A stretch of DNA of 64,000 bases, taken from the NCBI RefSeq assembly GCF_035967765.1, contig NZ_JAYWIT010000019.1; one strand, 5' to 3'. The notes below the pieces were generated by a model that saw only the letters and a list, made by a program, of their open reading frames with translations, did no database searches and was not told where the DNA came from. Positions 9,633 through 19,167 of the stretch are shown here, one piece after another (the stretch's first letter is position 1; every line of letters starts with the position of its first letter). This DNA is from Conexibacter stalactiti. Lineage in GTDB: Bacteria > Actinomycetota > Thermoleophilia > Solirubrobacterales > Solirubrobacteraceae. A program made the translations under genes and the position numbers.

Positions 9633-11209
9633 AGCCGCCCCTTTCTCCCTCTGTGACTGCCTCGACCGCATCCCCATCCCAGCCTGCGTGGCTTGCCGCG
9701 CTGCAGGCCCGTCTGACGCCGGCGCCGGTCAGCGGCCGCGCCACCGACGGCCGCCTCTACGGCGGCCTCGCGCTGCTCGCCGTCGTCTGCGCCGCGCTGA
9801 CGCTGCTCTACCCGTCGACGCCGACCTACGACCCGTGGGCGTGGATCGTGTGGGGTCGCGAGATCGTCCACTTCGACCTGACGACGACCGGCGGCCCGTC
9901 GTGGAAGCCGCTGACGGTCATCTTCACGACGCTCTTCGCGCCGTTCGGCGACATCGCGCCCGACCTCTGGCTGGTCGTCGGCCGCGCCGGCGCCTTCATG
10001 GCCGTCTTCCTCGCCTTCCGGCTCGCCTGGCGCCTGACCGGCGGCTCGATCCCGGCGCGCGTGATCGCCGGCGTGATCGCCGCGATGGCGCTGTTCATCA
10101 GCTCGCAGTTCATCCGCAACATGACGCTCGGCAACTCCGAGGGCCTGCTGGTCGCCTTCACGCTGTGGGCGATCGAGCGTCATCTCGACGGCAAGTACCG
10201 CCAGGCGTTCGCGCTCGGGTTCCTGTCGGCGCTGCTGCGGCCGGAGATCTGGCCCTTCCTCGGCCTCTACGGCCTGTGGCTGCTGCTGATCGACCGCGAC
10301 CGCCGCACGCTCGTGCTCGTCGTCACCTGCGGCGTGCTGATCCCGGTCCTGTGGCTGCTGCCGGAGTACTGGGGCTCGGGCAACTTCTGGCGCGCGGCGG
10401 ATCGCGCGCAGCAGCCGAGCCCGAACAGCCCCGCCTTCGCCGACTTCCCCTTCTGGCAGGTGATCAAGAACACCTGGCCGCTGATGCTGACGCCGGTCAA
10501 GGCGGCCGCCGCCTTCGCGCTCGTCGTCGCCGGCTGGCAGTGGTTCAAGCACAGACGCGACCTCGTCGTGATAGCCGTCTTCGGGCTCGCCGTGCTGTGG
10601 ATCTGCGAGATCGCGCTGATGACGCAGGCCGGCTTCTCCGGCAACCCGCGCTACATCATCCTCGGCACGACGCTGATCGCCGTGATCGGCGGCGTCGGCT
10701 TCGGCCGCGCGGTCGACATCGCCAGCGCCCTCGTCGTGCGCGTCGCCAGAGGCGGCAAGAACGCCAACTGGCTCGCGATCGGGACCGGCGTGGTCGCCTG
10801 CGTCGTGCTGCTGGCGGCGACCTACCACTGGGCCGGCCCGCGCTTCCGCAGCTTCGGCAACCTCGACCGCGCGCTGCGCTACCAGGCGCAGCTGCGGATC
10901 GACCTCGACAAGTCGCTCGGCAAGGTCGGCGGCGGCGAGTACTTCGCGCAGTGCGGCCAGATGGCGACCGGCACCTACCAGGTCCCGATGGTCGCCTGGT
11001 ACGTCCACCGGCACACCAACGAGGTCGGCCTCGAGCCCGGCGAGCACGGCTCCGTCGTCGCCTCGCGCTCGACCGGCGCCGCCCCGTGGGCGCCCGCGGG
11101 GGACACCTTCCCGTGGGGCTACACGAAGCTGATAGAGCAGCGCACGACCCACCTGTACTCGACCTGTCCCGCGAAGCCGGGTTCCGTTGCCGCCGAAGCG
11201 GCCGGGTAA
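9629..11209 (+). CDS. GT-C fold integral membrane glycosyltransferase (first of two)
   Basis: 526 residues, about 10 membrane helices. The first extracytoplasmic loop has YDPWAWIVWGREIVHFDL, with the acidic residue expected for a polyprenyl-phosphate-sugar-dependent GT-C enzyme, and a later periplasmic C-terminal domain includes cysteines (FAQCGQM, YSTCPAK). The GTG start at 9629 overlaps the preceding stop by 4 nt. It probably adds sugars to a lipid-linked or surface glycan outside the membrane. Donor and acceptor are unknown. Confidence 0.75.
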   Translation: MKPPLSPSVTASTASPSQPAWLAALQARLTPAPVSGRATDGRLYGGLALLAVVCAALTLLYPSTPTYDPWAWIVWGREIVHFDLTTTGGPSWKPLTVIFTTLFAPFGDIAPDLWLVVGRAGAFMAVFLAFRLAWRLTGGSIPARVIAGVIAAMALFISSQFIRNMTLGNSEGLLVAFTLWAIERHLDGKYRQAFALGFLSALLRPEIWPFLGLYGLWLLLIDRDRRTLVLVVTCGVLIPVLWLLPEYWGSGNFWRAADRAQQPSPNSPAFADFPFWQVIKNTWPLMLTPVKAAAAFALVVAGWQWFKHRRDLVVIAVFGLAVLWICEIALMTQAGFSGNPRYIILGTTLIAVIGGVGFGRAVDIASALVVRVARGGKNANWLAIGTGVVACVVLLAATYHWAGPRFRSFGNLDRALRYQAQLRIDLDKSLGKVGGGEYFAQCGQMATGTYQVPMVAWYVHRHTNEVGLEPGEHGSVVASRSTGAAPWAPAGDTFPWGYTKLIEQRTTHLYSTCPAKPGSVAAEAAG

Positions 11210-11222
11210 CCTCTCTCCGTCG

Positions 11223-12824
11223 ATGGCCACGGTTGCAGTCCCCCGTTCCGAGCGCAAGCTCGACCTGCGCGCCTCCGACGCGCTGATCGCCGCCGTCACC
11301 CTGATCGTCCTGACGGCGCTGTCGGTCTACGTCCGCACACGGGCGATATCGGGCTCCTTCTGGATGGACGAAGGGCTGTCGGTCGGCATCGCCTCGCACG
11401 ACCTCTTCGACATCCCGGGCGTCCTGAGAGAGGACGGCTCGCCGCCGCTCTACTACATGGGCCTCCACCTCTGGATGGACCTCTTCGGGCGCACCGAGAC
11501 GGCCGTGCACTGGTGGTCGCTGCTCGCCTCGCTGTTGACGATCCCGGCGGCGATGTGGGCCGGCTGGAGCCTCTGGGGCAAGCGCGCCGGCTTGATCGGC
11601 GCCGCGCTCTGCTCGCTCAGCCCCTTCCTCACCTCCTACGGCGAGGAAGCGCGCATGTACGCGCTGATGACGCTGTGGGCGCTGCTGGCGACCGCCTTCT
11701 TCCTGCACGCCTTCGTCTACCGCAGAGGCCGCGGCCACGTCGTCGGCTTCGCGATCTTCCAGACGCTGATGCTCTACACGCACGGCTGGGGGATCTTCTA
11801 CGGGCTCGCCTCGTTCGCGGCGCTGATCGTGCTGTGGTGGCGCAGCGAGGAGAGAAGAACGCTCGCGATCGAGGGCCTGGCCGCCTACGGCGCCGCCGCG
11901 ATCCTGTTCTTGCCGTGGCTGCCGACGCTGCTGTTCCAGGCCGGGCACACGGCCGCGCCGTGGGGCAGAGCGCCGCGCTTCGGCGCGCCGATCCAGATCT
12001 CGCGCGACCTCTTCGGCGGCGACCGCGCCTCGATCATCCTGCTGCTGATCGGCGGCTTCGGCGTCGCGACCGCCCTGCAGGCGCACAAGGGCAAGCGCGA
12101 CGGCGAACGGCTGGCGATCTGGGTGCTGCTGCTGATCCCGCTGGTGACGCTCGCGATCGCCTGGACGCTGTCGCAGTTCAACCCCGCGTGGGCGTCGCGC
12201 TACTTCGCCGTCGCGCTGGGCCCGATGCTGCTGCTGTCGGCACTCGGCCTGATGCGGGCGAGAACGCTCGGCCTCGTCGCGCTCGCCGTGCTGATGCTGT
12301 TCTGGGTCAACCCGCAGCCGTTCGTCGACGGCTACAAGAGCGACGTGCGCGACATCGGCGCCGAGGCCGGATCGCTGCTCAGAGACGACGACCTCGTGAT
12401 CGTCGGTCAGCCCGAGCAGGTGCCGGTCGCCTGGTACTACATGCCCGGCGGCCTGAGATACGCCGACACCGCCGGCCCGGTCGACGACCCCCGTCACATG
12501 GACTGGGTCGACGCGATGGACAAGTACGAGGCGGCCCAGCCGCGCGATGTGCTGCCGAGACTGATTGATAGCCTGCAGCCCGGCCAGAAGGTTCTCTTCA
12601 TGCGTCCGCTCACCGAGGGCGTCGAGAACTGGTCGGCTCCGTGGACGCAGCTCGCCCGGCGCCGTTCGGCGCAGTTCGGTGCGATCCTTGCGCAGGCCGC
12701 AAGAGACGGCGTGCTCAGAGAGCTGGCCGTCGCACCGAAGTTCTACCGCGGTGCATCCACGGTCGGCAACGTCGGGATCCTCTACGAGAAGGTCTCCGAC
12801 AGACCATTGACGCAACTCCCCTGA
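11223..12824 (+). CDS. GT-C fold integral membrane glycosyltransferase, family 39/DUF2029-like (second)
   Basis: 533 residues. The first extracytoplasmic loop carries SGSFWMDEGLSVGIASHDLF, the Asp-Glu pair typical of dolichyl/polyprenyl-phosphate-mannose-type transferases, followed by SPPLYYMGLHLWMDLFGRTE and about 10 further helices. The start is taken as the ATG at 11223. An in-frame TTG at 11187 lies inside the upstream gene. The TAACCT 10 nt before the ATG contains the upstream gene's stop codon, so an internal leaderless promoter is possible. Confidence 0.8.
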   Translation: MATVAVPRSERKLDLRASDALIAAVTLIVLTALSVYVRTRAISGSFWMDEGLSVGIASHDLFDIPGVLREDGSPPLYYMGLHLWMDLFGRTETAVHWWSLLASLLTIPAAMWAGWSLWGKRAGLIGAALCSLSPFLTSYGEEARMYALMTLWALLATAFFLHAFVYRRGRGHVVGFAIFQTLMLYTHGWGIFYGLASFAALIVLWWRSEERRTLAIEGLAAYGAAAILFLPWLPTLLFQAGHTAAPWGRAPRFGAPIQISRDLFGGDRASIILLLIGGFGVATALQAHKGKRDGERLAIWVLLLIPLVTLAIAWTLSQFNPAWASRYFAVALGPMLLLSALGLMRARTLGLVALAVLMLFWVNPQPFVDGYKSDVRDIGAEAGSLLRDDDLVIVGQPEQVPVAWYYMPGGLRYADTAGPVDDPRHMDWVDAMDKYEAAQPRDVLPRLIDSLQPGQKVLFMRPLTEGVENWSAPWTQLARRRSAQFGAILAQAARDGVLRELAVAPKFYRGASTVGNVGILYEKVSDRPLTQLP

Positions 12825-12849
12825 ACCGCCGCAGCGAAGACGAACGGAT

Positions 12850-14412
12850 ATGACTGAGAACGAGACTTCCCCCAGCCCCGCTCCCAAGGACAGCCGCCCG
12901 TACGTCGTGCTCGGCGGCGGTCCGGCGGGATTGACCGCCGGCTACCTGCTGGCCAAGCGCGGCGAGCCCGTGATCGTGCTGGAGTCGACCGACCAGGTCG
13001 GCGGCATCGCCCGCACCGAGGTGCGCAGAGCGCCCGACGGCGGCGAGTACCGCTTCGACCTCGGCGGTCATCGCTTCTTCACGAAGGTCAGAGAGGTCGA
13101 CGACCTCTGGCTCGAGATCATGAGAGGCGAGTTCCTCCTGCGCCCGCGCCAGTCGCGCATCTACTGGCGGCGCAAGTTCCTCCAGTATCCGCTGGAGGGC
13201 ATGGACGTGATCAAGAAGCTCGGCCCGGTCGACCTGATGCGCGCCGGCTTCTCCTACCTCTACGCGGCGATCAAGACGAAGGTCCGCCCGCAGAGAGAGG
13301 ACACGCTCGAGCAGTGGGTCTCCAACCGCTTCGGCAGATGGCTCTTCACGCAGTTCTTCAAGACCTACACCGAGAAGGTCTGGGGCGTCTCGACCTCTGA
13401 GCTGCGCGCCGACTGGGCCGCGCAGCGGATCAAGGGCCTCTCCTTCTTCTCCGCCGCCAAGGCCGCCTTCCTCGGCAACAAGGGCAACGAGATCAGATCG
13501 CTGATCGGCGAGTTCCACTACCCCAGATTCGGCCCCGGCCAGATGTGGGAGAGAATGGTCGCCGAGATCGAGGCGCACGGCGGCGAGGTGCGGATGAACG
13601 CGCCCGTCACGAGAGTCGTGATCGAGAACGGCCTCGCGACCGGCGTGATCGCCGGCGGCGAGACGATCGAGGCGCGCGCCGTGATCTCCTCGCTGCCGCT
13701 CGGCACGACGACGAGAATCACCGATCCCGAGGCGCCCGCCGAGGTCCGCGACGCCGGCCGCAGCCTGCGCTACCGCGACTTCCTCACCGTCTCGCTCGTG
13801 ATCGACGGCAGAGACCTCTTCCCGGACAACTGGATCTACATCCACGAGCCCGGCGTCAAGGTCGGCCGGATCCAGAACTTCCGCTCGTGGAGCCCGTGGA
13901 TGGTGCCCAACGACCACGAGGCGTCGATCGGCATGGAGTACTTCTGCTTCGAGGGCGACGCGCTCTGGAACATGGCCGACGACGACCTCGTCGAGCTGGC
14001 CAAGCGCGAGCTGGGCGAGATGGGCCTCGGCGACCCGTCGAGAGTCACGATGGGCTTCGCGACGCGCGTCCACAAGGCCTACCCGGTCTACGACGAGCAG
14101 TACGCGAGAAACCTCGAGGTCGTCAAGGAGTGGCTGGCCGAGACGCCCAACCTCGTGCAGGTCGGCCGCAACGGTCTCCACCGCTACAACAACTCCGACC
14201 ACTCGATGCTGACCGCGATGCGCGCGGTCGACAACCTCGTCGACGGCACCAGACACGACATCTGGGCGGTCAACGCGGAGCAGGAGTACCACGAGGAGGA
14301 CGGCAGCGACAAGGTCAGCGGTCAGGGCGACCGCAACGCCGCCAACCCGTACCCGTACAGAGAGGCGCCGCCGGAGAACGAGCGCGAGAGAGCGGCGAAC
14401 ACCGCCTCCTAG
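12850..14412 (+). CDS. FAD-dependent oxidoreductase, UDP-galactopyranose mutase/protoporphyrinogen-oxidase-like
   Basis: 520 residues. N-terminal Rossmann FAD motif VVLGGGPAGLTAGYLLAKRG with the following acidic residue in VIVLESTDQVGGIART, then FDLGGHRFFTKV. Later motifs include KTYTEKVWGVSTSELRADWA and a C-terminal FAD-contact segment VQVGRNGLHRYNNSDHSM. This subgroup commonly sits with glycosyltransferases and flippase-like proteins, and some members rearrange or oxidise nucleotide sugars; the exact reaction is not known here. It closes the glycan operon and is followed by a hairpin. Confidence 0.8.
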   Translation: MTENETSPSPAPKDSRPYVVLGGGPAGLTAGYLLAKRGEPVIVLESTDQVGGIARTEVRRAPDGGEYRFDLGGHRFFTKVREVDDLWLEIMRGEFLLRPRQSRIYWRRKFLQYPLEGMDVIKKLGPVDLMRAGFSYLYAAIKTKVRPQREDTLEQWVSNRFGRWLFTQFFKTYTEKVWGVSTSELRADWAAQRIKGLSFFSAAKAAFLGNKGNEIRSLIGEFHYPRFGPGQMWERMVAEIEAHGGEVRMNAPVTRVVIENGLATGVIAGGETIEARAVISSLPLGTTTRITDPEAPAEVRDAGRSLRYRDFLTVSLVIDGRDLFPDNWIYIHEPGVKVGRIQNFRSWSPWMVPNDHEASIGMEYFCFEGDALWNMADDDLVELAKRELGEMGLGDPSRVTMGFATRVHKAYPVYDEQYARNLEVVKEWLAETPNLVQVGRNGLHRYNNSDHSMLTAMRAVDNLVDGTRHDIWAVNAEQEYHEEDGSDKVSGQGDRNAANPYPYREAPPENERERAANTAS

Positions 14413-14438
14413 CGCCCGCCCGCAGCACCCCGTTTTTC

Positions 14439-14466
14439 CGAGAGCCCCGCTGATGCGGGGCTCTCG
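14439..14466 (+). terminator. Hairpin terminator of the glycan operon
   Basis: 12-bp perfect stem CGAGAGCCCCGC / GCGGGGCTCTCG with a TGAT loop, 27 bp after the flavoenzyme stop. It is preceded by a T-run and followed by TCGTTGT. Confidence 0.8.
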
Positions 14467-14553
14467 TCGTTGTGGGCGGTTTCGCGCTCAAGGGCGCGGG
14501 TGGCGGGCCGATTGCCGGGAGAAGAGAAGTCATCGCTGGAGGTCTTTCCCGTC

Positions 14554-16722
14554 ATGCGCATCACCCGTCGCTCCCTCACTCCGCTGCTCGCGGGGCTGTC
14601 GTCGCTCGCGCTGCTGCCAGCGGCGGCGGCCGCGGCCGACACGGTCCCGGGCGAGGTCGTCGTCCGCTTCGAGAAGGGGACCAGCGGCGCCGCGCAGACG
14701 CGCGCCGCCAGCGCCGCCGGCGGCGAGCGCTCGGCCGCGATCGCGCTGCCGGCGACGCGCGTCGTGCGCCTGGAGGACGGCGTCTCGCCCGCCGCCGCCG
14801 TGCGCGCGCTGGAGCGTCGCGACGACGTGGTGTGGGCCGAACCGAACTACCGCGTCGCGACGACGCGGCTGCCCGACGATCCGCTGCTGCCGCAGCTGTG
14901 GGGCCTGCGCAACGACGGCCAGGCGGTCCCGCAGGCGCTCGCCCCCGGCGACGACGGCGCCCGTGCCGGCACGCCCGGCGTCGACCTCGGCGCCGAGCGC
15001 GCGTGGGACGTCACGACCGGCTCCGCGCAGACGCTCGTCGGCGTCGTCGACACCGGCATCGCCCACCACGAGGACCTCGACGCCAACCTGCGCGTCGACC
15101 TCTCGCGCGACTTCCGCGACCCGTTCGACGACGACGGCGATCCGACCGCCGACGCCGACGGTCACGGCACGCACGTCGCGGGCACGATCGGCGCCGTCGG
15201 CGGCAACGGGATCGGCGTCGCGGGCGTGAACTGGCAGGTCGGCCTCGTCGCGCTGCGCGCGCTCGACGCCGGCACCGGCACCAGCGCCGACATCGCCGCC
15301 TCCTTCGCGTACGCCGGGCAGCTCGGGCTGCCGGTCGTCAACGCCAGCCTCGGCGGCCCCAACCTGTCGCACGCCGTCTCCGACGCGATCCGGCTCTCGC
15401 CCGGGACGCTGTTCGTCGTCGCGGCCGGCAACGACGGCGAGGACATCGACAGAGACGCCGCCTACCCGTGCAGACTGCCGCACGGCAACATCGTCTGCGT
15501 CGCGGCGACCGGCAACGTCGGCGACCTCTCGTGGTTCTCGAACTTCGGGCGCGAGGCGGTCGACGTCGGCGCGCCCGGCAGCCAGATCCTCAGCACCACG
15601 CCGAGCTACAGAGCGGCCCACGACCTGCCGATCGACGTCGCCAGCTTCCCGACGGAGTGGACGACCGGCCCGGCCGGCCAGCAATGGGCGGTCGTCGCCG
15701 AGCCCGACGGCGACGAGCTGGCGATGCCGGCCGCCGGCGACCTGCAGCCGGGGATCGACAGCTTTGTCACCGGCAGAGCGTTCAGCCTCGCCGGCAGACG
15801 CGCCTGCACGCTGCTGACGCAGGCGCGAGCCGACCTCGGCGACCCGGACGCACCGTCCGGCATGGCGATCGTCGAGCGGACGATCGACGGCGTCGGCTGG
15901 AGCGAGATCGGCCGCTTCACGACCGGCGGTTGGCAGCAGCGCAGATACTCGCTGCTGGCTGACGGAGCCGACGAGGTGAAGGTGCGCGTGCGGCTCGTCT
16001 CCTCCGACGACACGCCCGCGGGCCTCTCCGGCGTGCGGATCGCCGACATTACGGCCGTCTGCCTCGACGAGGCGCGCCACAACGCCTACGTCCGTCACAA
16101 CGGCACCTCGATGGCCAGCCCCCACGTCGCCGGGGCGGCCGCGCTGCTGCTGGCGCGCAACCCGCACCTGACGATGCCGCAGTTGCGCGACGCGCTGCTG
16201 TCGACGACGACGCCGCAGCCGGCGCTGTTCGGCCGCACGGTGACCGGCGGCAACGTCGACGTCGTCGCCGCGCTCGCCGCCGCGACGCCGCCCGCGCCGA
16301 CGCCGATCCCGCCGGTGCCCGCTCCGGCCCCGCCGGCTCCGGCTCCGGCTCCGCTGCCCGCGGCGGTCCCGCCGACCGCCGCGCAGACGGTCCGCGGCAG
16401 CCTGCTCGTCGAGGGGCGGCGGCTGCGCGCCGATCGTGGCGTCGTCGTCCGCGTCGGCGTCGATGCCGTCGCCTCCGTGCGCGCCAGCGGCAGAGTCAGC
16501 TGGCGCGGCGGCAGCGCGCCGCTGCGCGCCGCTGTCTCGCGCGGCGTCGTGCGCTCCGGCGCGATCGCGACGCTGCGGCTGCGTCTGTCCGAGCGCGACC
16601 TGCGCCGCGCGCTGAGCGCCAGCCGCGCCGGCCGTCCGGTCACCGCCGTCGTGCGGGTGCGGATCGTGCCGCGCGGCGAGCTGCGCGCGCGGACGCTGAC
16701 GAAGCGCGTGCGCGTCGGGTAG
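14554..16722 (+). CDS. Secreted subtilisin-like serine protease (S8) with internal insert domain
   Basis: 722 residues. Signal peptide ends near AAAAAAD. A prodomain follows (VPGEVVVRFEKG through VVWAEPNYRV). The catalytic triad is Asp about 166 (VVDTGIAHHED), His about 204 (DGHGTHVAGT) and Ser about 519 (NGTSMASPHVAGAAAL). Between the substrate-binding region and the serine sits an extra domain of roughly 140 residues (about 350-500) rich in beta-type sequence with two cysteines, so the Ser is much later than usual. A Pro/Ala linker near 580-610 leads to a basic C-terminal beta domain. The ATG follows GGAGG; an upstream in-frame start at 14470 lies next to the terminator and is unlikely. Confidence 0.9.
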   Translation: MRITRRSLTPLLAGLSSLALLPAAAAAADTVPGEVVVRFEKGTSGAAQTRAASAAGGERSAAIALPATRVVRLEDGVSPAAAVRALERRDDVVWAEPNYRVATTRLPDDPLLPQLWGLRNDGQAVPQALAPGDDGARAGTPGVDLGAERAWDVTTGSAQTLVGVVDTGIAHHEDLDANLRVDLSRDFRDPFDDDGDPTADADGHGTHVAGTIGAVGGNGIGVAGVNWQVGLVALRALDAGTGTSADIAASFAYAGQLGLPVVNASLGGPNLSHAVSDAIRLSPGTLFVVAAGNDGEDIDRDAAYPCRLPHGNIVCVAATGNVGDLSWFSNFGREAVDVGAPGSQILSTTPSYRAAHDLPIDVASFPTEWTTGPAGQQWAVVAEPDGDELAMPAAGDLQPGIDSFVTGRAFSLAGRRACTLLTQARADLGDPDAPSGMAIVERTIDGVGWSEIGRFTTGGWQQRRYSLLADGADEVKVRVRLVSSDDTPAGLSGVRIADITAVCLDEARHNAYVRHNGTSMASPHVAGAAALLLARNPHLTMPQLRDALLSTTTPQPALFGRTVTGGNVDVVAALAAATPPAPTPIPPVPAPAPPAPAPAPLPAAVPPTAAQTVRGSLLVEGRRLRADRGVVVRVGVDAVASVRASGRVSWRGGSAPLRAAVSRGVVRSGAIATLRLRLSERDLRRALSASRAGRPVTAVVRVRIVPRGELRARTLTKRVRVG

Positions 16723-16725
16723 CGC

Positions 16726-17955
16726 TCAGTCCGCGCCGAACAGCTCCCGCGCCGCGTCAGGGCTCAGCTCGCCGAGCGCGGGCGGGGCGCTGGCGTGGCG
16801 TGGCGGCGTGGCCGACATGCGGACGGGGTTGCGGGCGACGCGGGTGGGGGTGGGGGCGGCCTCCCCGGCGCCCGGCGCGGCTCCCGCGGAGCCGGCCTCG
16901 CGCGCGGGGTGGGCGCCCGGCAGCGGCTCGAGCTCGGCGATCGGCTCCAGGCCGAGCCGCTGCGCCAGCGCGAAGGCGCCGGCGAGGTCGTTGACCTCGC
17001 CCGCGGGGACGCCGACCGCCAGCAGCGCCTCGGCCCACTGAGCGGCGGGCGCCGTCGCGAGCCGCTCCTCCAGCGTGGCGCGCAGCTCGACGCGGGCGGC
17101 GACGCGCGCGGGGTTGGTCGCGAAGCGGGGATCGGCGGCCAGCGCGGGCTCTCCGAGCACGTCGCAGAGGCGGGCGAACTGGCGGTCGTTGCCGACCGCC
17201 AGCACGAGCCGCGTGCCGCCGGCCGCGCCGAACAGCTCGTACGGAGCGATGCTGGGGTGGGCGTTGCCCATGCGGCCCGGCACGACGCCGCCGGCCGTGT
17301 ACGCCGACGCCTGGTTGACGAGCGCGGCCAGCAGCGAGGAGAGCAGGTCGACCTCGATCCGCTGGCCCTCGCCGGTCGCGGCGCGGTGGCGCAGCGCCGC
17401 GAGGATCCCCGTCGTCGTGAACAGCCCGGCGATCACGTCGACGAGCGCGACGCCGGCCTTCTGCGGGTCGCCGTCGGCCGGCCCGGTGACCGACATCAGC
17501 CCGCCGACCGCCTGCACGAGCAGGTCGTAGCCGGGCAGCGCCGCGCCGGCGCCGCTGCTGCCGAAGCCGCTGATCGTCGCGTAGACGAGCCCGGGGTTGG
17601 CGGCGGCGAGCGTCGCGTGGTCGAGCCCCAGTCTCGCCATCACGCCGGGACGGAAGTTCTCCACGACGACATCCGCGCGCGCGGCCAGCTCGCGTGCGAG
17701 TGCGAGGTCGGCGGGGTCCTGCAGATCGAGTGCCAGCGAGCGCTTGTTGCGGTTGACCGAGAGGAAGTAGGTGGCGGTGCCGGCGGCGTCGTGCGGCGGA
17801 CCCCAGGCGCGCGTGTCGTCGCCGCTGCCCGGCCGCTCGACCTTCACGACGGTCGCGCCGTAGTCGGCCAGCAGCATCGTCGCGAGCGGGCCGGCGAGCA
17901 CGCGCGAGAAGTCGAGCACGAGCAGGTCATTCAACGAACCGGGGATGGCGGGCAT
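16726..17955 (-). CDS. Class III CoA-transferase (CaiB/BaiF), probable succinyl-CoA:glutarate CoA-transferase
   Basis: 409 residues. N-terminal LVLDFSRVLAGPLATMLLAD and KVERPGSGDDTR, then LPGYDLLVQAVGGLMSVTG, whose Asp is the catalytic nucleophile of the family, followed by GEGQRIEVDLLSSLLAALVN. Family members move CoA between carboxylates. Here it diverges from a glutaryl-CoA dehydrogenase gene across 24 bp, which points to activation of glutarate, as for human SUGCT. The C-terminal 40 residues are Pro/Ala-rich and non-conserved. A TAAAAT box 6 nt before the ATG and no SD suggest a leaderless mRNA. Confidence 0.87.
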   Translation of the reverse strand: MPAIPGSLNDLLVLDFSRVLAGPLATMLLADYGATVVKVERPGSGDDTRAWGPPHDAAGTATYFLSVNRNKRSLALDLQDPADLALARELAARADVVVENFRPGVMARLGLDHATLAAANPGLVYATISGFGSSGAGAALPGYDLLVQAVGGLMSVTGPADGDPQKAGVALVDVIAGLFTTTGILAALRHRAATGEGQRIEVDLLSSLLAALVNQASAYTAGGVVPGRMGNAHPSIAPYELFGAAGGTRLVLAVGNDRQFARLCDVLGEPALAADPRFATNPARVAARVELRATLEERLATAPAAQWAEALLAVGVPAGEVNDLAGAFALAQRLGLEPIAELEPLPGAHPAREAGSAGAAPGAGEAAPTPTRVARNPVRMSATPPRHASAPPALGELSPDAARELFGAD

Positions 17956-17979
17956 TCTTAGATTTTATAAGATTCACGC
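17956..17979. promoter_or_regulatory. 24-bp divergent promoter with a dyad, between CoA-transferase and gcdH
   Basis: The whole gap between two divergent start codons is 24 bp and is AT-rich. It contains TCTTA and TAAGA arms (17956-17960, 17968-17972) around a 7-nt centre. TAAGAT (17968-17973) lies 6 nt before the gcdH ATG and, on the other strand, TAAAAT (17967-17962) lies 6 nt before the CoA-transferase ATG. Both mRNAs could therefore begin at the AUG. The dyad is a candidate site for the GntR regulator encoded two genes away. Confidence 0.6.
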
Positions 17980-19167
17980 ATGACCGCATCGACGACCCCC
18001 ACCACACCGCTGCGCGCGAACGACTTCCTCGGCATCGACGCGCTCCTGAGCGACGAGGAGCGCGACATCCGCGACGCGGTGCGCGCCTTCGTCGCCGATC
18101 GCGTCACGCCGCACGTCGGCGACTGGTTCGAAGAGGGCACGATCCCGGCGGAGCTGCCGAAGCAGCTCGGCGACCTCGAGGTGCTCGGCATGCACCTGAC
18201 CGGCTACGGCTGCGCCGGCGCGAGCGCGACCGCGTACGGCCTCGCGTGCATGGAGCTGGAGGCCGGCGACTCGGGCGTCCGCTCGCTCGTCTCGGTGCAG
18301 GGGTCGCTGGCGATGTTCGCGATCTGGAAGTGGGGCTCGGAGGCGCAGAAGCAGGAGTGGCTGCCGCGGATGGCCGCCGGCGAGGCGATCGGCTGCTTCG
18401 GCCTGACCGAGCCCGACTCGGGCTCCGATCCCGGCTCGATGCGCACGCACGCCAAGCGCGACGGCGAGGACTGGATCCTCAACGGCCAGAAGATGTGGAT
18501 CACCAACGGCACGATCGCCGACGTCGCCGTCGTGTGGGCGAGAACGGAGGAGGGCATCCGCGGCTTCCTCGTGCCGCAGGGCACGCCCGGCTTCACGGCG
18601 CCGGAGATCCACAAGAAGCTGTCGCTGCGCGCCTCGGTCACGTCCGAGCTGGTGCTCGACGACGTGCGCCTGCCCGACAGCGCCCGTCTGCCGGAGGCGA
18701 ACTCGCTGCGCGGTCCGCTCTCCTGCCTCAACGAGGCGCGCTACGGGATCGTCTGGGGTGCCGCCGGCGCCGCGCGCGCCTGCTTCGAGGCGGCGCTCGA
18801 CTACGCCAAGACGCGGATCCAGTTCGACCAGCCGATCGCCTCCTTCCAGCTGATCCAGCAGAGACTGGCCGAGATGGCCGTGAAGGTGAACCAGTCGACG
18901 CTGCTGGCGCTCCACCTCGGCCGCCTCAAGGATGCCGGCACGCTGCGGCCCGAGCACGTCAGCATGGGCAAGCTGTCGAACGTCAACGCGGCGCTGGAGG
19001 TCGCGCGGACGGCGCGCCAGGTGCTCGGCGCCAACGGCATCACGCTCGAATACCCGGTGATCCGGCACATGAACAACCTCGAGTCGGTCGTCACCTATGA
19101 GGGCACCGCCGACGTCCACGCGCTCGTGATCGGTCACGCGCTGACGGGGATCGCGGCCTTCCGGTGA
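17980..19167 (+). CDS. gcdH: Glutaryl-CoA dehydrogenase
   Basis: 395 residues. Oxidises and decarboxylates glutaryl-CoA to crotonyl-CoA with FAD. Acyl-CoA dehydrogenase motifs: GCFGLTEPDSGSDPGSMRT and WITNGTIADVAVVWAR. Subfamily marks are KKLSLRASVTSELVLDDVRLP, CLNEARYGIVWGAAGAARAC and the C-terminal VIRHMNNLESVVTYEGTADV, whose Glu is the catalytic base. The length matches the bacterial enzyme. The gene overlaps the GntR gene by 4 nt (GTGA), so enzyme and regulator are cotranscribed. Confidence 0.93.
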   Translation: MTASTTPTTPLRANDFLGIDALLSDEERDIRDAVRAFVADRVTPHVGDWFEEGTIPAELPKQLGDLEVLGMHLTGYGCAGASATAYGLACMELEAGDSGVRSLVSVQGSLAMFAIWKWGSEAQKQEWLPRMAAGEAIGCFGLTEPDSGSDPGSMRTHAKRDGEDWILNGQKMWITNGTIADVAVVWARTEEGIRGFLVPQGTPGFTAPEIHKKLSLRASVTSELVLDDVRLPDSARLPEANSLRGPLSCLNEARYGIVWGAAGAARACFEAALDYAKTRIQFDQPIASFQLIQQRLAEMAVKVNQSTLLALHLGRLKDAGTLRPEHVSMGKLSNVNAALEVARTARQVLGANGITLEYPVIRHMNNLESVVTYEGTADVHALVIGHALTGIAAFR

